DNA from: Bacillota bacterium
GTDB lineage: Bacteria; Bacillota; Clostridia; Lachnospirales; Lachnospiraceae
Assembly: GCA_023423335.1 (NCBI GenBank)
Contig: JAFAFU010000005.1
Span: 4,706-68,705, forward strand
Direction: 5' to 3'
Length of the DNA stretch: 64,000 nt
The notes beneath the pieces are model-generated. The model searched no databases, had not been told where the DNA came from, and saw only the letters and a list, made by a program, of their open reading frames with translations. Positions within the stretch are counted from its first letter, which is position 1, and each line of letters opens with the position of its first letter. The translations under genes and the position numbers were made by a program. Below, in pieces: positions 17,621 through 27,060 of this stretch.

Positions 17621-19957
17621 TTAAGGAAGATCGCTATGGACCGGTGACGTTGCGATTACCCTTTTCACCACATCCTTTAAGAAGCTCATGCAGGCCAGTC
17701 TTTCCTGATCATTTCCCTTAAGACTGCTGCTCTTCAGCTTTTCTACCGCTGCCGAAATGTCTGCGGAACCGATGTTACCGGAAAGCTCCGCTATTTCCTC
17801 CAAGATATAATTCAGAATCTCAGGATTATTATAACGGATCGCTGATTCCATGATATTGATATCCATCTCTATTTCCCTTAACTTTGGATTGACCGGACCC
17901 GGTATGGTTCCGGCAGCCTTCACCTCCTCGATCGGCATATTGATTGCTGCTGCCGCTGAAGGTGTATGGAGGCAATCCTGTGCTTCTTTTTCTTTGTAAG
18001 CCGCCATAGTATCAATCAGGTTATATAATTCCTCCATCTGGACCGGCTTTGATATATAGCCGTCCATGCCCAGCTCCTGGAATTTCTCCCTGTCACCGGA
18101 TAAGGCATAGGCTGTCAGGGCTATGGCCGGTGTATGGCTTAAGGATTCTTCCATCTCCTTGATTTTTCTTTCTGTCTCAATGCCATCCATGTCAGGCATC
18201 TGAATATCCATCAGTATAATATCATATATACCGGGACTGTATACCTTCAGTGCTTCTTTTCCGCTGCTGACAGCGACGACATTGTGTTTCCTAAGCTTCA
18301 GCATATCCGTGATAACCTTAAGATTCACGGAATCATCCTCTATCAGCAGAATATTCCTGGCTTTCATCTCCCTGGCAGTCTCCGCTGCCGCTTCGTCCGC
18401 CTTGAGGCCTCTTTTAAAGCTGAGCATAAAGTAAAAGTTGCTTCCCGCCCCGGGAACACTGTCCACTCCGATGCAGCCTCCCATCATCTCCACCAGCTTC
18501 TTGGAAATGGCCAGCCCCAGTCCGGTCCCGCCGAATCTTTTCGTATAGGAAGAAGCAGACACCTGGCTGAAGCTTTTGAACAGAAAGTTGCGGTCATCCC
18601 TTGAGATACCGATTCCGGTATCTGAGATATTAAATTCCAGATTCACGGTATCCTCACCGGCATCCAGGACAATAATGGAAAGAGTAATGGAGCCTTTTTC
18701 CGTAAACTTAAAGGCATTACTGATCATATTATCTAAAATCTGCTTTAACTTATTGACATCACCGACTATAAATTCCGGCAGGTCCTCCGGCAGCTCGACA
18801 TGAAACTCGAGTCCTTTTTTCTGAATCTTGGATTTATGGGCCTTGACCAAATCTCGGACCAGTTCCTTCAGATTAAAATTATTCTGTGTTATAACAACCT
18901 TATCTGCTTCCAATTTCTCAAAGTCCAAAATATCATTAATAATATGTATCAGGGAATTGGCACAGTCCTTCGCTGTAACAAGCTTATCTCTCTGCTCTTT
19001 GGTAAGCTCGGTCAGAAGGGTCAGATCAATCATTCCGACGATGCCATTGATCGGTGTCCGTATTTCATGACTCATATTGGCCAGGAATTCACTCTTTGCT
19101 TTGTTTGCGGCTTCTGCCGCGTCTTTTGCTTCGATCAGATTAATTTCCGCCTTCTTCTGTTCCGTAATATCGGCTATAATTGTTACGAGCTTATCCGGTT
19201 CCGGGCGGAAAATGGTCATGGAAATCCACAGATCATACGTGGCCTCGTACATATCACTGAGTCTTACGCTCTTTCCCTCCTCCAAGGCGGCCCGGTACTT
19301 TTTAATGTTTCGCATCAAAAAATCATGACTCCTTGGAAAAATCTCCGAATATCTCCGGTTCTGCATACTGTTACTTTTTAAACCGAAGATCTGTTCAAAG
19401 CAGCTGTTCGTCTCTATGGCAAGCAGATCCACCGGTTTACGTTCATTGTCACAGATATATCGGTAATACGCGTATCCATTATGGAGATTCATAAACAGGG
19501 AACGGTATTTCGCACAGCTTTTAATCACTTCCTCTTCCGCCGTTTTACGGTCGGATATATCTCGGATGACACTGAACAGTACCCTTCTATTTCCTATATC
19601 GGCGCCCTGGGAGCTTACTTCTACAGGAATTCTGCTGCCATCCTTCTTAATATGCTCCGTTTCAAAGGTGATGCCTGTCATATTCGCCAGCTTTATCTGC
19701 TGTTTTACTAATTCCGCGTCTTCCCTGAGATCGCACAGGTTCATGGAGCATAATTCCTCATAGGAATAACCATAGGTACGAACTGCCGCTTTATTGGCAT
19801 CAATAATCCATCCGTCCGTATCAACGAACAGAATAATATCCCTTGTGTTTTTGAAAAGTAGTTCATACCTTTGAAGCAGCTCCTCGGAGGTCCTACCTTT
19901 CATTCCAATCCGCAGCCGATATTCTGCGGACGCATCTCCCCTCGATAAGAACATCAC
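17621..19957 (-). CDS. Hybrid sensor histidine kinase with PAS and receiver domains
   Basis: This protein of about 778 residues has two PAS domains. A HisKA domain follows with the phosphorylatable His in MSHEIRTPINGI. The HATPase domain has DTGIGIS and GGTGLGLAI boxes, and the receiver domain has its Asp in LMDIQMPDMDG. The last 100 residues resemble a degenerate HPt-like helical tail. A consensus promoter lies at 19995-20023, inside the longer open frame, so translation must begin downstream. GTG 19957 has GAGGG 8 nt before it, and the next codon ATG 19954 is an alternative. No membrane helices are evident, so it probably senses an internal signal. Confidence 0.88.
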   Translation of the reverse strand: MMFLSRGDASAEYRLRIGMKGRTSEELLQRYELLFKNTRDIILFVDTDGWIIDANKAAVRTYGYSYEELCSMNLCDLREDAELVKQQIKLANMTGITFETEHIKKDGSRIPVEVSSQGADIGNRRVLFSVIRDISDRKTAEEEVIKSCAKYRSLFMNLHNGYAYYRYICDNERKPVDLLAIETNSCFEQIFGLKSNSMQNRRYSEIFPRSHDFLMRNIKKYRAALEEGKSVRLSDMYEATYDLWISMTIFRPEPDKLVTIIADITEQKKAEINLIEAKDAAEAANKAKSEFLANMSHEIRTPINGIVGMIDLTLLTELTKEQRDKLVTAKDCANSLIHIINDILDFEKLEADKVVITQNNFNLKELVRDLVKAHKSKIQKKGLEFHVELPEDLPEFIVGDVNKLKQILDNMISNAFKFTEKGSITLSIIVLDAGEDTVNLEFNISDTGIGISRDDRNFLFKSFSQVSASSYTKRFGGTGLGLAISKKLVEMMGGCIGVDSVPGAGSNFYFMLSFKRGLKADEAAAETAREMKARNILLIEDDSVNLKVITDMLKLRKHNVVAVSSGKEALKVYSPGIYDIILMDIQMPDMDGIETERKIKEMEESLSHTPAIALTAYALSGDREKFQELGMDGYISKPVQMEELYNLIDTMAAYKEKEAQDCLHTPSAAAAINMPIEEVKAAGTIPGPVNPKLREIEMDINIMESAIRYNNPEILNYILEEIAELSGNIGSADISAAVEKLKSSSLKGNDQERLACMSFLKDVVKRVIATSPVHSDLP

Positions 19958-19994
19958 ATTTACCACCCTCAGACAAATAGTTCCAATATAATCC

Positions 19995-20023
19995 ATTATA
20001 AAATCAAAGTAAATTCTTGTCAA
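19995..20023 (-). promoter_or_regulatory. Consensus promoter of the hybrid kinase gene
   Basis: On the minus strand TTGACA (20018-20023) and TATAAT (19995-20000) are separated by 17 nt, a perfect sigma-A promoter. It fixes the kinase start downstream of 19990 and separates this gene from the chemotaxis operon. Confidence 0.8.
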
Positions 20024-20071
20024 CATTTGCCTGTTGCGGTTGCTTTATAATATAGGGGGGCTAAGTGATGC

Positions 20072-21088
20072 TTATTCCAACAGGGAGCAAAGAGCCGCCG
20101 CTATCCTTCCCAAAGGCAGCTGCTTTTCCACAGCTCCAAGGGCAAATGCGACCTTCGGCATACCATACACCACCGAGGTTTCCTCATCCTGTCCCAAGGT
20201 CCGGGCATTTCTCCTCCTCATGGAAAGCAGTCCCCTCGCCCCGTCATCTCCCATTCCCGTAAGTATTATGCCGACGGCGGCCTCCCCGGCTGACTGAGCA
20301 ACTGATTCGAACAGTACATCCACTGACGGGCAATGACCATTCACTTTCTCGCCGCTGAAGCATTCTACTTTATACATATCCCCGGTTTTTATCAGTTTCA
20401 TATGGCGGTTGCCCGGCGCAATCAAAACTCTGCCGGCTTCCACCGTATCACCTGACCTGGCTTCCTTAACATCATGTACCAGAGAGGCATTCAGCCTCTC
20501 GGCAAACATTCTGGAAAAATCGGGAGGGATATGCTGGGCAATAACAATACCAGGCATATTCCCGGGCAGGTTTTTAAGTATTTGATGGATGGCTTCGGTG
20601 CCTCCTGTGGAGGCACCGACTGCAATTACTTTCTTTGAACTTGTTTTTATCCTATTCTCTAAGGAGGCGGACTCATCCGGAATTCTAACTCTTACCTTGG
20701 CTGCGGCGGCAATCTTTATCTTCATAATCATATCATGAATGAAATTCTCCAGATTACTGACCGGCTGCAGCTCAGGCTTTAATACAAAATCAACCGCTCC
20801 GGCATTCATTGCATCAAACACAGCTCCGTTGACTGCGCTGACTATGATTACCGGCAAAGGATACTGCGGCATCAGCCTGCGAATAAAATCGATTCCATTC
20901 ATCTTCGGCATCTCTACATCACAGGTCATTACATCCGGCCGGTACTGAAGAATCTTATCCCGAGCGTCATATGGATCCTTTGCTGTGGCTATAACCTCTA
21001 TCATGGGGTCTGAAGCCAGCCCTCTTGATAATACCTCCCTGAAGAGAATACTGTCGTCAACAATTAATACTCTTATTTTCTTCCTCAT
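20072..21088 (-). CDS. cheB: Chemotaxis response regulator / protein-glutamate methylesterase CheB
   Basis: The 338-residue protein removes methyl groups from chemoreceptors to reset adaptation. It has an N-terminal receiver with phospho-acceptor Asp57. The C-terminal methylesterase carries Ser160 in GASTGGT, His186 in AQHIPP and the Asp in GMGDDGA near residue 281. It is the last gene of the operon, 32 nt after cheR. All catalytic residues are present. Confidence 0.95.
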   Translation of the reverse strand: MRKKIRVLIVDDSILFREVLSRGLASDPMIEVIATAKDPYDARDKILQYRPDVMTCDVEMPKMNGIDFIRRLMPQYPLPVIIVSAVNGAVFDAMNAGAVDFVLKPELQPVSNLENFIHDMIMKIKIAAAAKVRVRIPDESASLENRIKTSSKKVIAVGASTGGTEAIHQILKNLPGNMPGIVIAQHIPPDFSRMFAERLNASLVHDVKEARSGDTVEAGRVLIAPGNRHMKLIKTGDMYKVECFSGEKVNGHCPSVDVLFESVAQSAGEAAVGIILTGMGDDGARGLLSMRRRNARTLGQDEETSVVYGMPKVAFALGAVEKQLPLGRIAAALCSLLE

Positions 21089-21120
21089 GATATCCCCTCA
21101 CCTTTCCGTCCCTGTGGTAT

Positions 21121-21951
21121 TTACATTTTCCGGTAGATTGTCGGCTTAATATATTTCAGTTTTGTCTCCTCATGGTTCAAGGACTCGGAATGGCCGATGA
21201 ACAGATATCCTCCGGCTTCCAGACTGTTATAGAATTTGTTTACAAGCTGTCTTCTGGTGGTATTGTCAAAATAGATCATAACATTTCTGCAAAATATCAC
21301 CTGAAATTTCTTACGAAACGGAAAGGTCTGTTCCATCAGATTAAACCTTCTGAATACCACTTCCTTTTTAATTTTGTCGGCTATGACGGAATTGGATGCA
21401 TCATACTTGTTAAAGTATGCCAGCCTCATCTCAGCCGGCAGTGTGCTTATCTCATTATTATTGTATATTCCTTTGGAGGCCTCCGACAGCACTTTACTGG
21501 AAATATCCGTTGCCAACACCTTGGAATTCCACTTATTCTTTTCTTTTCCAAAGAATTCATCGATAATCATGGCCAGAGTGTAGGGTTCCTCTCCGGAGGA
21601 GCAGCCTGCGCTCCAGATCCTTAAATCCCTGTCTCTTACCGTATCCGCCAAGCCGGGAAGTATGTATTTTCTGAAATATTGAAAATGATCCGCTTCCCTC
21701 ATAAAGAAGGTATGATTCGTTGTAATCCTGTTAATCAGGGTGGAAACAGCCTCCCCTGACTGATCGGAACGTATATACTCATAATATTCAGAAAAGCTGT
21801 TAAGATTGTTAAGCTTCAATACATTTTGGAGCCTCCCGGTAACCAGGGCCTTCTTCTCTTCCTTTAAATGTATCCCATAATTTTCTTTAATAAATGCCGC
21901 AAGCTGAATAAATTCCTTGTCCAAAATAGTTATCACAATGTCCGCCCCCAT
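21121..21951 (-). CDS. cheR: Chemotaxis protein methyltransferase CheR
   Basis: The 276-residue enzyme transfers methyl groups from S-adenosylmethionine to receptor glutamates. The SAM-binding loop IWSAGCSSGEEPYTLA and the later VIFCRNVMIYF motif are both typical. The start is uncertain: ATG 21951 has only GGTG nearby, while GTG 21936 has GGGGGCGG 5 nt upstream. It begins 8 nt after the receptor stop. Confidence 0.95.
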   Translation of the reverse strand: MGADIVITILDKEFIQLAAFIKENYGIHLKEEKKALVTGRLQNVLKLNNLNSFSEYYEYIRSDQSGEAVSTLINRITTNHTFFMREADHFQYFRKYILPGLADTVRDRDLRIWSAGCSSGEEPYTLAMIIDEFFGKEKNKWNSKVLATDISSKVLSEASKGIYNNNEISTLPAEMRLAYFNKYDASNSVIADKIKKEVVFRRFNLMEQTFPFRKKFQVIFCRNVMIYFDNTTRRQLVNKFYNSLEAGGYLFIGHSESLNHEETKLKYIKPTIYRKM

Positions 21952-21959
21952 ATCACCGC

Positions 21960-23792
21960 TTAATATTTGTCAAACTCATTATCATTCAGTGCGATCCTTG
22001 ATTTTGGAGAAGATAACCCAAAGCCGTATGCCTGCTCCTGTATGGAGCCGTTCTTCTTTTTCTCAGCCATATTTTCCAGCATCTCCAATACTTCGGGACT
22101 TATATGATTTTGACCGTACCTATTTGTTTTCTTTAATTTAAATTTACTAACTAATTCCTTCAGCAGAATTGCCTGGCTTGTCAGTTCTTCACTGGCGGCT
22201 GCTCCTTCCTCCGAGGTAGCCGAGTTATTTTGTATCACCTGGGAGACCTGGCTGATCCCCTGGTTAATCTGTGAGATACCGGTTGCCTGTTCATTCGAGG
22301 CTGTTGCAATACGATCAACCAGTGAAGCTACTTTTTCCACGCCGCTTACAATGTTCCCTAGAGCATCCGCCGTCTCTTTCGCTATCCTGGTTCCGCCATC
22401 CATCTTCTTTATGGAGCCTTCAATCAGATCTGTCGTTTCCTTTGCGGCATCTGCGGAACGTGCTGCCAGGTTCCTGACCTCCTCCGCCACCACCGCAAAG
22501 CCTTTTCCATGCTGTCCTGCCCTGGCTGCTTCAACCGCGGCATTAAGTGCAAGTATATTGGTCTGGAACGCAATATCATCAATTACTTTAATGATTTTAG
22601 AGATATTTGAGGAGGACTCATTAATGTCTTCCATGGCCCTCAGCATCTCTATCATTTGCTTGTTTCCTGCCAGAGCCTTTTCCTTTACTTCCACGGCCAA
22701 TTCATTGGCGCTGTCCGCATTCTGGGCATTGAACCTGGTCTGGGAAGAGATTTCCTCCAGTGCGGCTGTCAGTTCCTCCACGGAGCTGGCCTGTTCCGTA
22801 GCCCCCTGTGATAAGGCCATACTGGAGTCAGCAATCTGTCTCGAACCTTCTGCCACTTGTTCCGACGCTGCTGCTATGCTGTTCAGGACCTCATTATTTT
22901 CCTCTACCATTTCATATAGTTTTTTACCAAGAAGGTCTGCATCCGATTTTATCTCAACCTCCATGGTCAGATCACCGGAAGCAATCCTCTCAACCGCGAA
23001 GGCCTGATTTTTGATATTCTCTATCATATTAGAGAAAGCTCTGGCAAGACTTCCTATCTCATCCTTTGAATCCGCCTGCACATTAACATTGATATCTCCC
23101 AAAGCCAGCTGATCGGCCGCTTTTACCATTCTGGCAACCGGCACACTGATCTTCCTGGCAACAGCAAAACCAAGGAACAAAGCAATTGCAACACAGGCTG
23201 ATATGGTGGAAAACATTAGGATTGTCTGCTGCTTAAAATTACTTTCATTTTTGTGAAGGCTTCTCTCCGCACGGCCGCTCTGAAAACCTATATAATCTTC
23301 CATAACCTTATTCAGCGCTTCCGTTTTTTCATTCACCGTAGGCATCGTAAGAACAGCCTGTTCATACTGACCCTTGCTGACATACTCCAGGCTCTCATCC
23401 CGGACCTTCCGGTACTCCGCTAAAGCGCCGGACAGTTCATCATACAATCCCTGTTCTTCTTCTCCTGATATTAATTCCCTGATTTCCTGGAGATAGCCAT
23501 TGGTCTGGCTGACATAAAGATTGATTTCATCCAGTTTTTCCTGGAGTGCGGACGGATTCTGTTCATAAATTGCCAGAATATTGAGCGCCCGTACCGTCTG
23601 TACCGCTTTCTCCGTATCCGCCAGATACTGGGCGGGAATATAATTATCATAATACATGCTGCGGCTGTTGTCATTGATCTGCCGCATATTTATGATACCC
23701 ATAACACCTACGATTGCCGAAAATATTGCTACAACGATAAAACCGATAATTAATTTATTCCTGATTTTTAAGTTATTGAACCACTGCATCAT
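21960..23792 (-). CDS. Methyl-accepting chemotaxis protein
   Basis: The 610-residue receptor has an N-terminal membrane helix (about 13-33), an extracellular four-helix-bundle-like sensor, a second helix near residue 195 and a HAMP domain. The long signalling coiled coil has the hairpin tip IDDIAFQTNILALNAAVEAA. No CheR-tethering pentapeptide is present at the C-terminus. GGAGG lies 5 nt before two consecutive ATG codons. It is the only receptor in this operon and probably defines its input. Confidence 0.94.
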   Translation of the reverse strand: MMQWFNNLKIRNKLIIGFIVVAIFSAIVGVMGIINMRQINDNSRSMYYDNYIPAQYLADTEKAVQTVRALNILAIYEQNPSALQEKLDEINLYVSQTNGYLQEIRELISGEEEQGLYDELSGALAEYRKVRDESLEYVSKGQYEQAVLTMPTVNEKTEALNKVMEDYIGFQSGRAERSLHKNESNFKQQTILMFSTISACVAIALFLGFAVARKISVPVARMVKAADQLALGDINVNVQADSKDEIGSLARAFSNMIENIKNQAFAVERIASGDLTMEVEIKSDADLLGKKLYEMVEENNEVLNSIAAASEQVAEGSRQIADSSMALSQGATEQASSVEELTAALEEISSQTRFNAQNADSANELAVEVKEKALAGNKQMIEMLRAMEDINESSSNISKIIKVIDDIAFQTNILALNAAVEAARAGQHGKGFAVVAEEVRNLAARSADAAKETTDLIEGSIKKMDGGTRIAKETADALGNIVSGVEKVASLVDRIATASNEQATGISQINQGISQVSQVIQNNSATSEEGAAASEELTSQAILLKELVSKFKLKKTNRYGQNHISPEVLEMLENMAEKKKNGSIQEQAYGFGLSSPKSRIALNDNEFDKY

Positions 23793-23849
23793 GATATCCT
23801 CCTATGTATAAGTAGTATTATTGCTTTATTTGTAATATAGCTGTAATTA

Positions 23850-24344
23850 TTATATTACTTCGCTAAGTTCTTCCATATCCGTCTCGGTCAGCAGCCTTTC
23901 ACAATCCAGGAGAAGTTTAACCGAGCTTCCCGCTTTACCTATTTTTTTGATGTATCGGTTATTTGCTTCCCCGCTGAACTGAGGCGGATCCACAATATCC
24001 TTTTCCGGGATCGTTATGACCTCCGCAACGCTGTCAACAATCAGGCCGACCGATAGCTCCTTAATATCCACAATAATGATACAGGTTCTGTCATTATATT
24101 CTTTCGCTTTCTTCCTGAACCTGCGTCTGACATCAATGACCGGTATAATCTTGCCTCTTAAGTTTATGATTCCTTTTACATAGGCAGGAAGCTCCGGTAT
24201 AACCGTAATCGTCTGGATACCGATAATTTCTGTTACGTATTTAATCTCAATCCCAAAGCATTCTCCTTCCAGCAGAAAGGTCAGATACCGGTCCTTCTGT
24301 GTATCCTCATCGATCTCCATGAATTCATTGATTGTTTCTGTCAT
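23850..24344 (-). CDS. cheW: Chemotaxis coupling protein CheW
   Basis: The 164-residue scaffold links receptors to the CheA kinase. It has the CheW beta-barrel pattern, including YLTFLLEGECFGIEIKYVTEI, PAYVKGIINLRGKIIPVIDVR and the GLIVDSVAEV strand. AAGGAGG precedes the ATG. It lies between cheA and the receptor gene in operon order. Confidence 0.95.
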   Translation of the reverse strand: MTETINEFMEIDEDTQKDRYLTFLLEGECFGIEIKYVTEIIGIQTITVIPELPAYVKGIINLRGKIIPVIDVRRRFRKKAKEYNDRTCIIIVDIKELSVGLIVDSVAEVITIPEKDIVDPPQFSGEANNRYIKKIGKAGSSVKLLLDCERLLTETDMEELSEVI

Positions 24345-24385
24345 GATTTTGTCCTCCTTATCTCTGTGTTATTCTTATATGGGCC

Positions 24386-26428
24386 TCAGCAGCTCACCAA
24401 ATATGGTACATCCAGAATCAGGCTGATGCTTCCGTCTCCTAAAAGCGTACATCCCGATAAGGCTCTTGTTCGTTTAAAGCTCTTAATAAACGCAGGCAGA
24501 GCCTTCACTACCACCTGCTGATTTCCCAATAATTCATCGGCAAATATACCTGTTGTCCTGCCATCCTGCTCCAGCATAATGATGATCCCTTCCGAATACC
24601 GGGTGATCGCTGTTTCAACTCCAAACAGCTCATGGAGCCGTCTGATTTGATAGCACTGTCCTCTAACCATAATCATTTCATTGTTATCCGGATCACAAAA
24701 TATATCGCTGTCCTTGGGCCGGAAGGATTCTTTCACCGATGTAATCGGTATCGTATAGCAGGATTGTCCTACCCCTATATTCATACCGTCTATGATGGCA
24801 AGGGTCAGCGGTATCTTTAATGTCACTGTCGTTCCCTTTCCGGCGGTACTGTCCACGGAGATGGAGCCGCCCACGGTTTCGATATTCTTCATTGCGACAT
24901 CCATCCCCACGCCCCGGCCGGAATACTCGCTGACCTGTTCTTTGGTCGAAAATCCCGGCAGCAATACCAGATTATAGATTTCCCTATCCGTCATGTCTTC
25001 CGCAGGCTTAAACAATAGCCTTTGTTTCCTGGCCTTGTCCAGAATCTTATTCTTATCCAACCCTTTGCCATCATCCCGGACGATGATCAGTACCTCACGG
25101 CCCGTACTCTTTGCCTCCAGGGTGATCGTTCCTGTCCGCGGCTTTCCTGCGGACTGCCTATCCTCCGGGTCCTCAATCCCATGATCCGCTGCATTTCTGA
25201 CAAGATGCATCAGCGGATCGGAAATATGCTCGATAATATTTTTATCAACCTCAGTTTCTTCTCCGATAATCGTAAGCCGGATTTCTTTTGACAGCTTCTT
25301 ATTCATATCCCGGACTACCCGGTGCATCTTGTGGAAGGTTATGGAGAGCGGAACCATCCGGATGCTCATTACAACATCCTGTATTTCACTTGTAATTTTA
25401 TGGAGCTGTCGGGAAGCCTTATCGAAATTCCTAAGCTCAAGACCTGCCAGCTCCGGATTCTGGATTACCATGGCTTCCGCTATGACCAGTTCGCCTACCA
25501 GGTCCATCAGATAATCCAGCTTATGAACGTTGACACTGATTAAGCTCTGCTGGCTGCCGGAGGAATGCTCCGCCCTAACCGATTCATTCATCTCCTTAGC
25601 TTTTGTTTCGATTGGCAGTGTCTGTGGCAGCTTCGCTGCGGTACTCCCTGTCTCCTCCTCCATCCTGCGGTTAAATTCCGCTTTGTCCTGCAAAAGCTCC
25701 AGTTCCAGTTCCTTAAGAAATACTGTCTGAAGTAAAAAATTCTGCATCCGTTCATAATCCAGACGGCTGCCTGCATAAACCCGGAAGCCCTCCCTTCGGA
25801 TCTTTGGAATACTGTCTTCATCCTCTATTACATCCTCCGGATAGGAATATACTTCATCCGCTATCTGCTTTATATCACGGATAATTGTAAATGCCCTGAT
25901 ATTTTCCATCTCACATCCATCCTCAAAATATATGGTTGCGCGGTAATAGTGATAGTCGGAAGCCTCTGGTAATATTTCTTCCGGCAGCTTCGGATTTTCA
26001 GGCCCTGACCCATGCTCTCTGACTGTGATGGAATCCAGAAAAATCTTCAACGCTGTCAGGATATCTTCCGGATTACCAACTGCCATTTCTTTATTTTTGA
26101 TCTTCTGAAGCTCTTGCTTAAAAAAATCTATACATATCAAAACAAGCTCCGAAAGTTCTGAATTATCCATATCCCCCGGCCGGTTCTCCCTCAACTGGTA
26201 AAAGATATCCTCAACGGCGTGGGCAAGCCGGGCTATATTCTGAATCACCATCATAGACGCGGATCCCTTAATCGTATGCATAATACGAAATATTTCATTG
26301 ATGGCCTCCGGCGGGAAGCCCCCTTCTTTTTCACAGTCCATGATGATGTTTTCCAGTTGCTCGATCAGTTGATCAGATTCGTATAAAAAAAGCTCCAACA
26401 ATGGTTCATATGTATTATGTTCTTCCAT
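24386..26428 (-). CDS. cheA: Chemotaxis histidine kinase CheA
   Basis: The 680-residue kinase has an HPt domain with His51 in IMHTIKGSASMM. A middle region fits the CheY/CheB-docking domain, and a dimerisation domain (VNVHKLDYLMDLVGELVIAEA) follows. The ATPase has HLVRNAADHGIE and GRGVGMDVA boxes, and a C-terminal CheW-like domain completes it. It phosphorylates the CheY and CheB encoded in the same operon. All core motifs look intact. Confidence 0.96.
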   Translation of the reverse strand: MEEHNTYEPLLELFLYESDQLIEQLENIIMDCEKEGGFPPEAINEIFRIMHTIKGSASMMVIQNIARLAHAVEDIFYQLRENRPGDMDNSELSELVLICIDFFKQELQKIKNKEMAVGNPEDILTALKIFLDSITVREHGSGPENPKLPEEILPEASDYHYYRATIYFEDGCEMENIRAFTIIRDIKQIADEVYSYPEDVIEDEDSIPKIRREGFRVYAGSRLDYERMQNFLLQTVFLKELELELLQDKAEFNRRMEEETGSTAAKLPQTLPIETKAKEMNESVRAEHSSGSQQSLISVNVHKLDYLMDLVGELVIAEAMVIQNPELAGLELRNFDKASRQLHKITSEIQDVVMSIRMVPLSITFHKMHRVVRDMNKKLSKEIRLTIIGEETEVDKNIIEHISDPLMHLVRNAADHGIEDPEDRQSAGKPRTGTITLEAKSTGREVLIIVRDDGKGLDKNKILDKARKQRLLFKPAEDMTDREIYNLVLLPGFSTKEQVSEYSGRGVGMDVAMKNIETVGGSISVDSTAGKGTTVTLKIPLTLAIIDGMNIGVGQSCYTIPITSVKESFRPKDSDIFCDPDNNEMIMVRGQCYQIRRLHELFGVETAITRYSEGIIIMLEQDGRTTGIFADELLGNQQVVVKALPAFIKSFKRTRALSGCTLLGDGSISLILDVPYLVSC

Positions 26429-26440
26429 CGATGCCTCCCG

Positions 26441-26815
26441 TCAGGCTATGTAGCCGTTAGCCGCAGCAATTTTGCTGATTGTTTTAATCAGATGATCTTC
26501 CCTGAAGGGCTTAACAATAAATGAAAATGCTCCCTGAAGCATGGCATCCCTTACCATCCCCTCCTGGCCCATGGCAGATAACATGATCACCTTAGCTTTC
26601 GGATCAAATTTAATGATTTCTGCCAATGCCTCTATTCCGGACAAATCCGGCATCGTAATATCCATGGTGACAACATCCGGCTTCAATTCCTGATACTTTT
26701 TAATCCCTGTCACTCCGTTCTCTGCTTCACCGATTACCTCAATTCCATTCTTAACCAGCATTGCTTTAATAGTAAATCTCATAAATGCCGCATCATCGAC
26801 GATCAATACCTTCAT
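26441..26815 (-). CDS. cheY: Chemotaxis response regulator CheY
   Basis: The 124-residue single receiver domain has acidic residues Asp7/Asp8, phospho-acceptor Asp52 in TMDITMPDLSG and a conserved Lys in IVKPF. ATG 26815 is chosen because AAGGAGG lies 7 nt upstream; the frame is open further upstream through the promoter. It is the first gene of the che operon. No flagellar genes are in the window, so its output target is unknown. Confidence 0.93.
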   Translation of the reverse strand: MKVLIVDDAAFMRFTIKAMLVKNGIEVIGEAENGVTGIKKYQELKPDVVTMDITMPDLSGIEALAEIIKFDPKAKVIMLSAMGQEGMVRDAMLQGAFSFIVKPFREDHLIKTISKIAAANGYIA

Positions 26816-26864
26816 CCTATTGCCTCCTTCTGCCATAAAACTAATAACAATAACTGTTACTATT

Positions 26865-26893
26865 ATTATATATAGTAATTTAGTCCTAGTCAA
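26865..26893 (-). promoter_or_regulatory. Promoter of the che operon
   Basis: On the minus strand TTGACT (26888-26893) and TATAAT (26865-26870) are spaced by 17 nt. This is a vegetative sigma-A promoter rather than a motility sigma-D one. An AT-rich near-palindrome (TAATAACAATAACTGTTACTATTATTA-like, around 26843-26868) overlaps its -10. Confidence 0.75.
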
Positions 26894-27002
26894 TACCCCT
26901 TTTATATTTTTTTCTGCTGATATAAAAAGAGGCTGTCCCTATAGCTGAGAAGTCAAAGGACAAATTGTAAGCCCATCAAAAGGGCAAACCGAATACGCAA
27001 AG

Positions 27003-27046
27003 AAAGCACCTCATTCCCAAAAAACATTTGGGGAATGAGGTGCTTT
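27003..27046 (-). terminator. Terminator of the ABC-2 transporter operon
   Basis: A perfect 16-bp inverted repeat (27003-27018 and 27031-27046) around a 12-nt loop lies just after the permease stop. Short T-rich tails exist on both strands. Confidence 0.8.
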
Positions 27047-27060
27047 TAATCAAGTAATAG

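Noticed and set aside
26920..27000. Insertion-sequence remnant (AGAGGCTGTCC string)
   Set aside because: The string resembles the ends of some elements, but no matching inverted end or duplication is found nearby.
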